Below are positions 28,012 to 36,630 of a stretch of DNA of 64,000 bases, one piece after another. Position 1 is the first letter of the stretch. Each line of letters opens with the position of its first letter. Source of the stretch: Myxococcales bacterium. GTDB taxonomy: Bacteria > Myxococcota_A > Polyangia > Fen-1088. Under the pieces are notes generated by a model. The model was not told the origin of the DNA and searched no databases. It saw only the letters and a list, made by a program, of their open reading frames with translations. The DNA lies in NCBI GenBank assembly GCA_025350815.1, contig JANXXE010000113.1:1-64000 (forward strand), written 5' to 3'. Position numbers and translations under genes: made by a program.

Positions 28012-28589
28012 CGCTGCCCCTGCTGCTGTTCTACGCCTTGCTGGTGTCGGTCGGCGTCCTGCGTCTGGTTGAACTGCGAATCTCGCAACACCGACGACGG
28101 ATTCTCGCCACCAGGCACATCGCGGCGGTAACCGAGCCGTATTTTGCCGCGATGGTGATCGTCCACGCCGGCATTCTGGTCGGCGCGGCGGCCGAAGCGG
28201 GATTGGCATCGCGCCCCTTCATCCCTGCCCTGGCTGCGGCCGCGCTGCTGCTAACGATCGCCGCGAATGCCCTGCGCTGGTGGGTGATCGCCACTCTCGG
28301 CGCTCACTGGAACGTGCGCATCATGGCGTCGTTGCCGCTGGGGATCGTCAGCGACGGGCCCTACCGTTTCATCCGCCACCCCAACTACGTGGCGGTGTTC
28401 GTCGAGCTGTGCGCGTTGCCGCTGGTTCACAGCGCGTGGATCACCTCTGCTGCCGGCGCCGTTGCACACGCCTGGGTCTTGCACCACCGCATCCGCACCG
28501 AGGACACGATGTTGCTGGCCAGTCCCGCCTATCGCACGGCGATGGCGGGAAAGCCGCGTTTTGTGCCGCGCCTGCCCCGTCGCATATGA
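28002..28589 (+). CDS. Isoprenylcysteine carboxyl methyltransferase (ICMT)-family protein
   Basis: 195 residues from ATG 28002, inside the PKS gene. Four or five membrane helices and the ICMT core: LGAHWNVRIM, then DGPYRFIRHPNYVAVFVELC (the HPxY motif) and RTEDTMLL. Members next to type III PKS genes, such as BpsB in Bacillus, O-methylate alkylpyrones, and SrsB-type enzymes methylate alkylresorcinols, so that is the likely job here. It acts in the membrane with SAM. Overlap with both neighbours implies coupled translation. Confidence 0.9.
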   Translation: MELTLPLLLFYALLVSVGVLRLVELRISQHRRRILATRHIAAVTEPYFAAMVIVHAGILVGAAAEAGLASRPFIPALAAAALLLTIAANALRWWVIATLGAHWNVRIMASLPLGIVSDGPYRFIRHPNYVAVFVELCALPLVHSAWITSAAGAVAHAWVLHHRIRTEDTMLLASPAYRTAMAGKPRFVPRLPRRI

Positions 28590-29722
28590 CCGACGTTCTG
28601 ATTGCCGGCGGGGGCATCGCGGGTGCGACGGCGGCCATCTTGCTGGGGCGGGCGGGTTTGCGCGTCGCCCTCTTCGAACAGCATTCGTTCCCGCGCGACA
28701 AGCCCTGCGCCGAAGGGATCATGCCCGCGGGTGTCGGCGTCCTGCAGCGCCTGGGCCTTGCCGACCAGATAGGCGGCGCCCCGTTCGTCGGCATCCGTTA
28801 TCACGGCTGGGGTCGCACCGTCGGTGGACACTTCCCCGTCGCATCCGGCGTGCCCACGTTTGGCCTGGGACAGCGACGACTGGTCCTGGACCGCGTGTTG
28901 TTCGAGACCGCGCAGGGCACACCGGGCGTGACGGCCCACCAGGCGGCTCAGGTCGATGGCCCTATGCTGGAAGGCGGGCGTGTCACAGGACTGGTCGTGG
29001 GGGGGCGGATTCATCGGGCTGCGCTGACCGTCGGCGCCGATGGTCCGCGGTCGCGCATTCGAAACGCGGCAGGACTCGACGGGCCCCCGGGGCGGCATCC
29101 GCGCCTGGGCGTACGCGCGCATTTTCGCCTGCCAGCGACGGACAGCACGCGCGATCACGTCGAAATCTTTGTCGGCGACGACCACGAGCTTTACCTGACG
29201 CCTTTGCCCGACAACGAAATCGTCCTCGCGGCCTTGAGCACGCGCGCGGAACTCGAAGGCAACGTGCGCGATGTGTTTCCCCGGTGGGTCGCCCAACACC
29301 CGGCACTGGCCACGCGCCTGCGCGGCGCAGAGTCGTCAAGCAACCTCGCGGGCCGCACGCCGCTTGCCAGCCGGGCGCGCGCGGGTGTGTTCCCGGGGCT
29401 GGTGTTGCTGGGCGATGCTGCGGGGTTCCTGGATCCGGTGACAGGCAGCGGGATCGCGCAGGCGCTGCTATCGGCCGAATTGCTGACACGCGTCTTGGTC
29501 CCAGCGCACGGGTTTCACCCGTCGTTCGATCTTCTGCTGGAATTCGACCGCCACAGACGCGCGTTGTTGCGCGACTACGCGATTTTGACCCGGTTCGTGC
29601 TGGCCATCGTCGGCCGCCCGGCCTGGGGCCGGCGCATGCTGGCGCTGATGGACCGTTCCCCCTTGCTGTTCAGTCACCTGATTGGGGTGGCGGGCGGCAC
29701 GCGGCCTCTTGTGCCTTTGTGA
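28586..29722 (+). CDS. FAD-dependent oxidoreductase (geranylgeranyl reductase/hydroxylase-like)
   Basis: 378 residues from ATG 28586 (ATGA overlap). Rossmann motif GGGIAGATAA near the N-terminus, the characteristic DKPCAEGIMPAG and a second FAD motif GDAAGFLDPVTGSGIAQA around 276-293. This is the group that includes geranylgeranyl reductases and SrsC-like aromatic hydroxylases. In the srs operon an equivalent FAD hydroxylase turns alkylresorcinols into quinols and quinones; the same order (PKS, methyltransferase, flavoprotein) supports a hydroxylating role, but reduction of an isoprenoid chain is an alternative given the prenyltransferase next door. Confidence 0.88.
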   Translation: MTDVLIAGGGIAGATAAILLGRAGLRVALFEQHSFPRDKPCAEGIMPAGVGVLQRLGLADQIGGAPFVGIRYHGWGRTVGGHFPVASGVPTFGLGQRRLVLDRVLFETAQGTPGVTAHQAAQVDGPMLEGGRVTGLVVGGRIHRAALTVGADGPRSRIRNAAGLDGPPGRHPRLGVRAHFRLPATDSTRDHVEIFVGDDHELYLTPLPDNEIVLAALSTRAELEGNVRDVFPRWVAQHPALATRLRGAESSSNLAGRTPLASRARAGVFPGLVLLGDAAGFLDPVTGSGIAQALLSAELLTRVLVPAHGFHPSFDLLLEFDRHRRALLRDYAILTRFVLAIVGRPAWGRRMLALMDRSPLLFSHLIGVAGGTRPLVPL

Positions 29723-29729
29723 ACAGAAC

Positions 29730-30650
29730 TCAGGTCAGAAACGCCAGCAGTTCGGCGACGGAGGTTCCGACCAGCAGGGCCACCGACCAAAACGCCAGAC
29801 CTTCCCACCGCCCCGGCTCGCGCCAGTCGCCTTCGAGCACGCGGACGATGCGCCACACACCCAGCGGCGCGCCCACGGCGACCGCAACCGCCACGACGCC
29901 GGGCAGTCCACGCACCAGAAGCACCGGCAACGCCAAATACGCCGCGACGATCAAAAGCACATACAGAACAGCCCCAAGTCGCGGTCCCAGCCGCACCACC
30001 AACGTGCGCTTACCGACCGCCGCATCCGCGGCCGCGTCCGGAAATTCGATGGCCAGCAGCATGGCCACTTGTAGACAGGCCAGGGGAACGAGCCCCAGCA
30101 ACAGGGGCGCCATGCCCACCAACGTCGGCGACTGCAAATAGAAGCCCGCCACCGGCACCAGCGCCGTGACGACCGCTGCCACGGTCAACTCGCCGAAGCC
30201 CGTTGCGTGCAACCGCAGGGGCGGCGCGCTGTATTCCCACGACAGCAACAGCATGGTGAGAAATGTCGGCGTGGCCAGCGGCCCCGCGCGGCCCGTCGCA
30301 CGCAGCAGCGCCAGGGCGCCCAACCCGACGACCAGCAAAGCCAACGCCGCCAGCAGCGCCGCGCCACGCGGGATCTGCCCCGCCACCAGCACGCGGCTGC
30401 CACCCGACCAGCGCGTCGGCGTCACGTTCAGCCGGTCGCCGTCGAAATCGTAGTAGTCGTTCGCGTAGTGGGTCATCAACTGGAACGCCGTGACCGCCAG
30501 TTGCCCCCACAGGTACAGCCACACATCAATAACCGCGCCCGCGCGCGCGGCCGCTGCGGCGCCCAGGCCATACAACACGAAGCCGCCGACAAGAAACAGG
30601 GGCCGGCCCAGACGAATGAAGGCGACCAGGCGGAAGGAAGAAGGCGACAC
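29730..30650 (-). CDS. UbiA/MenA-type polyprenyltransferase
   Basis: 306 residues from GTG 30650. The frame is open to 30896, but the first 82 codons are Arg/Pro/Gln-rich, overlap the 12-bp repeat block and do not look coding. About eight helices; the two Asp-rich substrate motifs are NDYYDFDGDRLN (first) and EFPDAAADAAVGKRTL (second), the latter resembling MenA. The enzyme attaches a prenyl chain to an aromatic acceptor, in menaquinone synthesis or in a secondary pathway. It is convergent with the PKS operon, 7 bases from its end; no other men genes are here, so a role in the phenolic-lipid pathway is possible. Confidence 0.88.
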   Translation of the reverse strand: MSPSSFRLVAFIRLGRPLFLVGGFVLYGLGAAAAARAGAVIDVWLYLWGQLAVTAFQLMTHYANDYYDFDGDRLNVTPTRWSGGSRVLVAGQIPRGAALLAALALLVVGLGALALLRATGRAGPLATPTFLTMLLLSWEYSAPPLRLHATGFGELTVAAVVTALVPVAGFYLQSPTLVGMAPLLLGLVPLACLQVAMLLAIEFPDAAADAAVGKRTLVVRLGPRLGAVLYVLLIVAAYLALPVLLVRGLPGVVAVAVAVGAPLGVWRIVRVLEGDWREPGRWEGLAFWSVALLVGTSVAELLAFLT

Positions 30651-30705
30651 AGGTCCGTGCCGCGACTGTAACCCGGTGCCGCGCGGTCCGCCTGGTTTCT
30701 GACCT

Positions 30706-30750
30706 GCTTGCCGACATGCTTGCCGACATGGTTGCCGACATGGTTGCGGC
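30706..30750. repeat. 12-bp tandem repeat
   Basis: Three copies of GCTTGCCGACAT or GGTTGCCGACAT plus a partial fourth, between the prenyltransferase start and the small membrane protein gene. It sits in the divergent spacer, so it could bear on expression of either gene. Confidence 0.8.
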
Positions 30751-30798
30751 CCGGCCCCCATGTTAGCGTTCCGGGCAGGTACAACCGTGACGACGCTG

Positions 30799-30981
30799 AT
30801 GGCGCGAGACAAGACCGAAGCCAAGAAGAAGGGCGTGCTGGCACTGGGGGCCTGGGGTGGCTCGGCGGTCCTGATGTCCGTCGGTGCGCCCTTCATCGTC
30901 AGCGGCGCGGCCGTCGGTGGGGCCGCCTATCTGACCTACAAGTGGTTCATGTACCGCGCCAAGCGCGGCATGCGTTTTTAG
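30799..30981 (+). CDS. Small membrane protein
   Basis: 60 residues from ATG 30799. A charged N-terminus (MARDKTEAKKKG) precedes two hydrophobic stretches (VLALGAWGGSAVLMSVGAPF and VSGAAVGGAAYLTYKWFMY) and a basic end (RAKRGMRF), as in a two-helix membrane protein. No family recognised. Its stop is adjacent to the stop of the convergent lipoprotein gene. Composition is plainly protein-like, but the length keeps confidence moderate. Confidence 0.6.
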   Translation: MARDKTEAKKKGVLALGAWGGSAVLMSVGAPFIVSGAAVGGAAYLTYKWFMYRAKRGMRF

Positions 30982-31581
30982 TCAGGGTTTGATGAAAACG
31001 GGCGCGGCGGCCGGCGCGGGCGGGGCGACTGGCGCGGCGATAGGCGCGGCGGCCGGACGGTAAATCGACAGCGGGAACTGCACCGGCACAGCGGCGCCCT
31101 GAAAATCCGGTAGTCGCACCCCCGAGACGATTGAGGACACGCATCTTTCGGTCTCGGCGTTGACGCCCGTGACTTTGACGTTGCGCGCGTGCCCCGACGG
31201 ATCGGCATCGAACGTCAGGCCCGCGCCCGACCCGCTGCCGGCTGCAAAACACGAAGCCAGCGACGGCAGCGTCCCATTGAGGACTTTCTGCAAGTCAACC
31301 TGCTTTAACCCATTGGGATCCCCGTTCAGCGTGGCGATACCCGCATCCTGACGTGCCGGGACTGCGACGGCAGCGGCAGCGGGTACGGGTGCCGCAGCCG
31401 GCCGCGGCGCAGCGGTGGGGCGCGACGGCGACCAGGTGGTGGGACGTGCGACTGCCACCGTCGGCGCAGGGGGCGGGGGCGGCGCCGGCGGAGGTTCTGG
31501 AATGGCCACTTTCGTACAGGCCACCCCGACCAGTAAGCCCACAACCCACAAAGCAGTGCGCGCCGAATCTCGATCTCGCAT
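30982..31581 (-). CDS. Proline-rich lipoprotein with AgmX/PglI (TonB-like) C-terminal domain
   Basis: 199 residues from ATG 31581; an ATG 13 codons further upstream is possible. A signal peptide ends LLVGVAC, followed by a Pro/Ala-rich linker (PPPAPPPPPAPTV and similar). The C-terminal half reads as the small TonB-like domain found in AgmX and GltG: two cysteines in LPSLASCFAAG and ETERCVSSIVSGVRL line up with the pair in the gltG product (YCYEQEL; NCVAQAVRRWEF), then VQFPLSIYRP. A Pro/Ala tail follows. As a lipoprotein without a membrane motor segment it may be an envelope partner or adaptor. Function unknown. Confidence 0.7.
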   Translation of the reverse strand: MRDRDSARTALWVVGLLVGVACTKVAIPEPPPAPPPPPAPTVAVARPTTWSPSRPTAAPRPAAAPVPAAAAVAVPARQDAGIATLNGDPNGLKQVDLQKVLNGTLPSLASCFAAGSGSGAGLTFDADPSGHARNVKVTGVNAETERCVSSIVSGVRLPDFQGAAVPVQFPLSIYRPAAAPIAAPVAPPAPAAAPVFIKP

Positions 31582-31648
31582 GCCGTCATCGTAGCGCGTC
31601 CCGGGCGCCACCGTGTTCATTCAAGATCGCAGGCAAAAAAGGCGATCC

Positions 31649-33004
31649 ATGCTTAGGGAGCCCGTGCTGCATTCAAAGCCACTTTGCGCAGGATTGGCGG
31701 TCACGCTGCTGACCGCGGGCGCGGCCCATGCCGACTCTCTGGCACCGGCCGAAACGATCGACGTGGCGCCCCGGATTTCGCCCAAGCGCCGCGGCGACAA
31801 CGCACCGGCCTTGCTGCGCAGGACGCTGCCGCCGTTGACCTGGGGCGATCTGGCCCAGCCCACCCCACTGTCCGCCGAGGAAGAGTCACTGGCCACCACC
31901 GCCGGTCTGGCGGGCCGCTTCAACCCCGCGATGGCACTTCCCACCCGGGACATCTGGCCGGTCGAGGTTCGGTACGCGTGGAACGACGGATCGGATCTGA
32001 AGGCGCGCGTCGTCGGCAGCGACGGGCGCGTCATGCGCGACTACGTCGCACTGGCCAGGGACAAACTGGCCGGGCACGAATGGGGCGACCTGGCCGAAAC
32101 CGACGCGCAAGGCAACCGCATCGACTATTACGTAGACGCCCCCGGTGACGATCGCGCCGAACAGGGCGTGACGGGCTGGCGTCGTCGCTGGCGTTCCATC
32201 ATGGGCGGCAACGCCGCCACGCACGAGCCGCCGCGCGCCCTCGACTACCCGCCGACACAATATGCCCACCTGTTCTGGTTCAACCGCAGCAAGGGCCTGC
32301 TGGCGATTCAGTACTGGTTCTATTACCCGTACAACGAATGGATCAACCACCACGAGGGCGACTGGGAACGCATCAACGTCATCCTGCGCGGCCCGTCGCG
32401 GCTGACTGACAAGGCGTCCTTTCGGCCCGTCGGCTACCAGTATTTCTTCCACTGCTGGACCTACGAGCCGACGCAGGTCGTGCGCATCCGGGGCGAATCG
32501 GCGCGTGAAGATCACGTGGTGGTGTACGCCGGGGGCTTCAGTCAGTTCCTGTTGTGGAGTGGCTGGAACAGCGGCGGCAGCTACCCTTTGCCGGCGCTGT
32601 TCCCTGCGGTCGGCGGCGGCCTCGGCAAGTGGCGTCCACCCGAGGACACCACGAAACCCGCGCGTTTCATCCGCCCCGAAGACTTCAAAATTATCGTCCT
32701 GCCAGAACCTGAACGGCTGGATGTTGTCGCGAACCCCGACCTTGCCTGGCTGCGATTGTCGTTCTACGCGGGCCAGCCGCAGATGTACCGCAACCCGCTC
32801 AAACTGAACCGCGCTGTCTTTGGCGAGGCCCCGCAGCAACCCGCCCGCCAGTCGGGGTGGAATGCGATCACGAATCCGCCCTACTGGGTTCAGACCCCGC
32901 GGTTTCAGCCCGATCTACTGCGCCTGCCGCGCGGCTGGGGCGCCGTCGTCGATGCGCCCCGCCGGGTTTACGACTTGGCGGCCCGGCGCTCGCCTGTGCG
33001 TTGA
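31649..33004 (+). CDS. Exported Vps62-like protein
   Basis: 451 residues from ATG 31649, with a signal peptide ending AGAAHA. The core YWFYYPYNEWINHHEGDWER matches the signature of Vps62-related proteins, which occur in fungi, plants and actinobacteria; later conserved stretches are GYQYFFHCW and HVVVYAGGFSQFL. No catalytic residues are recognised. It is probably periplasmic or secreted and starts divergently from the proline-rich lipoprotein. The ROK kinase gene follows 33 bases downstream, but a functional link is not evident. Confidence 0.65.
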   Translation: MLREPVLHSKPLCAGLAVTLLTAGAAHADSLAPAETIDVAPRISPKRRGDNAPALLRRTLPPLTWGDLAQPTPLSAEEESLATTAGLAGRFNPAMALPTRDIWPVEVRYAWNDGSDLKARVVGSDGRVMRDYVALARDKLAGHEWGDLAETDAQGNRIDYYVDAPGDDRAEQGVTGWRRRWRSIMGGNAATHEPPRALDYPPTQYAHLFWFNRSKGLLAIQYWFYYPYNEWINHHEGDWERINVILRGPSRLTDKASFRPVGYQYFFHCWTYEPTQVVRIRGESAREDHVVVYAGGFSQFLLWSGWNSGGSYPLPALFPAVGGGLGKWRPPEDTTKPARFIRPEDFKIIVLPEPERLDVVANPDLAWLRLSFYAGQPQMYRNPLKLNRAVFGEAPQQPARQSGWNAITNPPYWVQTPRFQPDLLRLPRGWGAVVDAPRRVYDLAARRSPVR

Positions 33005-33037
33005 TCGCGCCCGATCGCTCGGCTAGGTTCCGCCCAC

Positions 33038-34003
33038 ATGCGCATCGGCATTGACCTCGGCGGCACCAAGACGGAAGGCATCGCCATCGACGACGCGGGT
33101 CGTGAGAGGCTGCGCCTACGCGTAGCAACCCCGCGCGCCGACTACGACGCGATGGTCGCCGCCATTGTCGGACTCGTCAGTGACATCGAGACCCGCCTGG
33201 GCCAGACCGGTACGGTGGGCGTCGGCATCCCAGGCACGGTCTCGCCCGCCACCGGCCTGGTCAAGAACGCCAACACCGTCGCCCTGATCGGTCGCCCCCT
33301 CGACCAGGATCTTGCGCGGGCCCTCGGCCGCCCGGTGCGCATCGCCAACGACGCGAATTGCTTCGCCCTGTCCGAGGCAACCGACGGTGCGGGCGCCCCG
33401 GAGGCGGACGCGGGCGCGCGCGCGACCCACCCACGCGTGGTCTTCGGGGTCATTCTCGGCACCGGCGTGGGCGGTGGGGTGGTGGTCGACGGACAGGTCC
33501 TGGTGGGTCCGAACGGCATCGCCGGTGAATGGGGCCACAACCCCTTGCCCTGGGTTCGCGACGACGAGCGGCCCGGGCCACCCTGCTACTGCGGCAAGCA
33601 CGGCTGCATCGAAACCTTTCTGTCAGGCCCGGGTCTCGCCGCCGATCACCGCCTGCACACGGGCGAAGATGCGGATGTCGCCCAACTCTCCAGGCGCGCC
33701 AGCGGCGGCGACGCACGCGCCGAAGCAACCCTGCGCCGCTATGAAGATCGTCTGGCCCGCGCCCTGGCCACCATCATCAACGCCCTCGATCCTGATACCG
33801 TGGTCCTGGGCGGTGGCGTGTCGAACATCGACCGTCTTTACACCCACGTTCCCACCCAGTGGGGTCGCTACATTCTGTCCGATGTGGTGACGACCCGTCT
33901 GGTGAAGGCACGCAACGGCGATTCGAGCGGGGTGCGTGGGGCCGCGTGGCTGTGGCCGGCGCGCCCGCCCGTTGCCCTCGACCCTGCGGCCCCCGTGGGC
34001 TAA
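33038..34003 (+). CDS. ROK-family sugar kinase
   Basis: 321 residues. ATP-binding phosphate loop IDLGGTKTEG at the N-terminus, second motif GVGIPGTVSP, the catalytic region ANDANCFALSEA, GVGGGVVVDGQVLVGPNGIA and the structural zinc site CYCGKHGCIETFLSGPGL. The family includes fructokinase Mak, N-acetylglucosamine kinase NagK and glucokinase; a fructokinase/NagK-like hexokinase in the cytoplasm is most likely. It is in the same direction as the ABC genes downstream (11-base gap) but this probably reflects compact packing rather than shared function. Confidence 0.9.
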   Translation: MRIGIDLGGTKTEGIAIDDAGRERLRLRVATPRADYDAMVAAIVGLVSDIETRLGQTGTVGVGIPGTVSPATGLVKNANTVALIGRPLDQDLARALGRPVRIANDANCFALSEATDGAGAPEADAGARATHPRVVFGVILGTGVGGGVVVDGQVLVGPNGIAGEWGHNPLPWVRDDERPGPPCYCGKHGCIETFLSGPGLAADHRLHTGEDADVAQLSRRASGGDARAEATLRRYEDRLARALATIINALDPDTVVLGGGVSNIDRLYTHVPTQWGRYILSDVVTTRLVKARNGDSSGVRGAAWLWPARPPVALDPAAPVG

Positions 34004-34014
34004 GTTTCGCGTCG

Positions 34015-35004
34015 GTGATTCACGTCGGCCAGCTCTGCAAGACTTACCGCGTCCACCGCCGCCCACCTGGATTCGCCGCTGCCGTCCGATCGATCTTCCA
34101 TCGTCATTACGAATCGGTGCACGCGCTGGACGGCCTGGCCTTCGACATCGCCGCCGGTCAGCGCGTGGGGTTCCTGGGCCCGAACGGCGCGGGCAAGACA
34201 ACGACCCTGAAGATCCTGTCCGGCTTGTTGCACCCGTCGTCCGGCGAGGTCACGGTCGCCGGCTTCCGTCCGCAGGCGCGGGCCCCCGCGTTTCTCAAAA
34301 CGATCACGCTGGTCATGGGGCAAAAGCAGCAGCTGTTGTGGGACCTGCCGCCCGCCGAGACCTACGCCATGAACCGCGCTCTTTACGATATTCCGCGGAA
34401 AGAGGCCGACGCACGCCTCGGATCACTGGTCGAACTGCTGGACATCGGCGACCTCATCAACAAGCCGACGCGGCAGCTATCGCTGGGCGAACGCATGAAG
34501 TGCGAATTGGTGGCGGCCCTTCTTCATGGGCCCAAAGTGCTGTTTCTCGACGAGCCCACCATCGGCCTCGACATCGCGATGCAGGCGCGCATTCGCCAAT
34601 TCATTCGTGACTACAACGAGGCCCACGGCGCGACGGTGTTGCTGACCAGCCACTACATGGAAGACGTCGCCGCGCTGTGCCCGCGCGTCATCGTCATCGA
34701 CAAGGGCCATTTAATATATGACGGCGAACTCAAAGAGCTGGTGCATCGCATTCGCCCGGACAAACGCATCACCATCCGCGTGTCCACGCCGGCCGACCCC
34801 GAAGTCCTGGCCCGCCTGCCCAATCTCGTCTCGCACACCGACAACCAGTTGGTATTGTCGGTGCCCCTGCCCCGCGTGAACGAGGTCGTGCGCGATGCCC
34901 TGGCGTCGCTGGCGGCCATCGACCTGACCGTCGAGGATCCGCCGCTGGAAGAAGTCATGCGCGAGCTATTCGCCTCGCACCAACAAAAGCGGCAGCCCGC
35001 ATGA
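34015..35004 (+). CDS. ABC transporter ATP-binding protein (ABC-2 exporter)
   Basis: 329 residues from GTG 34015; an upstream frame to 33859 overlaps the ROK gene and is not used. Walker A GPNGAGKTTT, Q-loop MGQKQQLLW, signature LSLGERMKCELVAALL, Walker B VLFLDEPTIGLD and LLTSHYMED. It belongs to the large-ATPase type that works with two DUF990-like permeases, both encoded next with overlapping or adjacent starts. The exporter's substrate is unknown. Confidence 0.92.
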   Translation: MIHVGQLCKTYRVHRRPPGFAAAVRSIFHRHYESVHALDGLAFDIAAGQRVGFLGPNGAGKTTTLKILSGLLHPSSGEVTVAGFRPQARAPAFLKTITLVMGQKQQLLWDLPPAETYAMNRALYDIPRKEADARLGSLVELLDIGDLINKPTRQLSLGERMKCELVAALLHGPKVLFLDEPTIGLDIAMQARIRQFIRDYNEAHGATVLLTSHYMEDVAALCPRVIVIDKGHLIYDGELKELVHRIRPDKRITIRVSTPADPEVLARLPNLVSHTDNQLVLSVPLPRVNEVVRDALASLAAIDLTVEDPPLEEVMRELFASHQQKRQPA

Positions 35005-35801
35005 TGCGCCACCTCATGCGCGCCTATCCGACGCTATTGCGCATTGGCTTTGCCGAAATGGTGGCCTACCGGGCGGAATTTCTCATCTGGGTTCTGACCA
35101 CGAACATGCCGCTGGTCATGATGGGCCTGTGGACGGCGGTGGCCGCCGACGGCCCCGTCGGGCGTTTTGGCCAGCGTGAATTCGTCGCCTACTACCTGGC
35201 CATCCTGGTCATCCGAATCCTGACCAGTTCGTGGATGGTCTGGGAATTGACGATGGACATCCGACAGGGCGCCCTGGCGGCGCGTCTGCTGCGGCCGCTG
35301 CATCCGCTGATTGTGTACAGCGCCGAGCACCTGGCCGCGGTGCCCATGCGCATGTTGGTGATTTCGCCAGTGGCGATCGTCTTGTTCGTCGTGGCTGGGC
35401 CGCAACTGGCCATCGGCGATCCAGTGCGTCTGGCTATCCTGCTGGCCTCCTGCGCCGGCGCCTGGGCGCTGCTGTTCTTCACGCAGGTCTTGATAGGTTC
35501 CTTGGCCCTGTTCATCGACAGCGCGCTGTCCGTGTTCGACATTTGGCTCGGCATTCACTCCCTGCTGTCAGGCTATCTGGTGCCGCTCGAACTTCTTCCC
35601 CCGTGGGTCTCGGCGGTGGCGCACCGACTTCCCTTTCATTACTGCCTCGGCTTGCCGGTCGAGATCTTGATAGGACTGGTAGACACACCGTCGGCGCTGC
35701 GCGGCCTGGGCCTGCAGTGGCTCTACGTCGGCGGATTTTTTGTGGCGTCCAACCTGCTGTGGCGTGCCGGCATGCGGCGCTTCGTCGCTTTCGGGGCCTG
35801 A
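35001..35801 (+). CDS. ABC-2 permease, first subunit (DUF990-like)
   Basis: 266 residues from ATG 35001, overlapping the ATPase stop (ATGA). Six helices; the N-terminal MRAYPTLLRIGFAEMVAYRA is the usual cytoplasmic amphipathic start, and QGALAARLLRPLHPLI and GYLVPLELLPPWV are conserved in DUF990-like permeases. It pairs with the next gene as a heterodimer. Confidence 0.87.
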   Translation: MMRHLMRAYPTLLRIGFAEMVAYRAEFLIWVLTTNMPLVMMGLWTAVAADGPVGRFGQREFVAYYLAILVIRILTSSWMVWELTMDIRQGALAARLLRPLHPLIVYSAEHLAAVPMRMLVISPVAIVLFVVAGPQLAIGDPVRLAILLASCAGAWALLFFTQVLIGSLALFIDSALSVFDIWLGIHSLLSGYLVPLELLPPWVSAVAHRLPFHYCLGLPVEILIGLVDTPSALRGLGLQWLYVGGFFVASNLLWRAGMRRFVAFGA

Positions 35802-35804
35802 CTG

Positions 35805-36605
35805 ATGCCGCCTGTGTTTCTGCGCTATGCCCGGTTGCTGCGGACGCAATTGTCAATCGCGTCGACCTTGGCCATGCAGTACCGCTTCGACTTCGTGCTC
35901 AAGGGGGTGATGGCCCTGTTCTGGATGGCGCTGACGATGGTGCCCTTGCTGGTCGTGTACGCGCAGCGGACGTCCGTCGCCGGGTGGACCTACCCCGAGG
36001 CGCTGGTGGTCCTCGGCTGGTTCGCCTTGCTCAAGTCCATTCTGGACGGTGGCGTGACCCCAAGCCTCAACATGGTGGTCGAGGGCATCCGCACGGGCGC
36101 GCTTGACTTCGTGCTGCTCAAACCCGCCGACGCCCAGTTCCTGGTGTCGACGGCCCGCTTCGAACCCTGGCGCATCTTCGATCTGATTGGCTCGCTGGTG
36201 ATTCTGGTATACGCGTTTCGTCGTCTGGGACACGCGCCCGCGCCCGCACACGTCGCCGCCGCCTTCGTTCTCCTCGCCGTCGCGGTCTTGCTGCTCTACT
36301 CGATCTGGATCCTGGTCGTCAGCGCCTCGTTCTGGGTGGTGCGCGTCGACAACCTCAGCTATCTATTCGGGTCGCTTTTCGATGCGGGTCGCTGGCCCAT
36401 CGACGTGTTCAAGGGCGCCCTGCGCTTCGTGTTCACGTTTGTGTTTCCCCTGGCACTGATGACCACGTACCCGGCGCTGACCTTGCTCGGCAAGCTGACT
36501 TTCGGCAGCGCGGCCCTGGTTGTCGGCGGCGGCCTGGCTTTCACCGCACTGGCCCGCTTGGCCTGGCGCGGCGCCATTGGCTTTTATACCTCTGCGAGTT
36601 CCTGA
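35805..36605 (+). CDS. ABC-2 permease, second subunit (DUF990-like)
   Basis: 266 residues from ATG 35805, 3 bases after the first permease stop. Six helices with the same layout: LRTQLSIASTLAMQYRFDFV at the start, TGALDFVLLKPADAQFLVST in the first loop and a terminal helix ending RGAIGFYTSAS. Together with the ATPase and the first permease it makes a complete three-gene exporter. Equal length and pattern suggest the two permeases arose by duplication. Confidence 0.87.
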   Translation: MPPVFLRYARLLRTQLSIASTLAMQYRFDFVLKGVMALFWMALTMVPLLVVYAQRTSVAGWTYPEALVVLGWFALLKSILDGGVTPSLNMVVEGIRTGALDFVLLKPADAQFLVSTARFEPWRIFDLIGSLVILVYAFRRLGHAPAPAHVAAAFVLLAVAVLLLYSIWILVVSASFWVVRVDNLSYLFGSLFDAGRWPIDVFKGALRFVFTFVFPLALMTTYPALTLLGKLTFGSAALVVGGGLAFTALARLAWRGAIGFYTSASS

Positions 36606-36630
36606 AACAGTATCCTTGCAGGCCTACGCA

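Noticed and set aside
30651-30896. N-terminal extension of the prenyltransferase
   Set aside because: Low-complexity Arg/Gln/Pro codons overlapping the 12-bp repeat; membrane helices begin right after GTG 30650.
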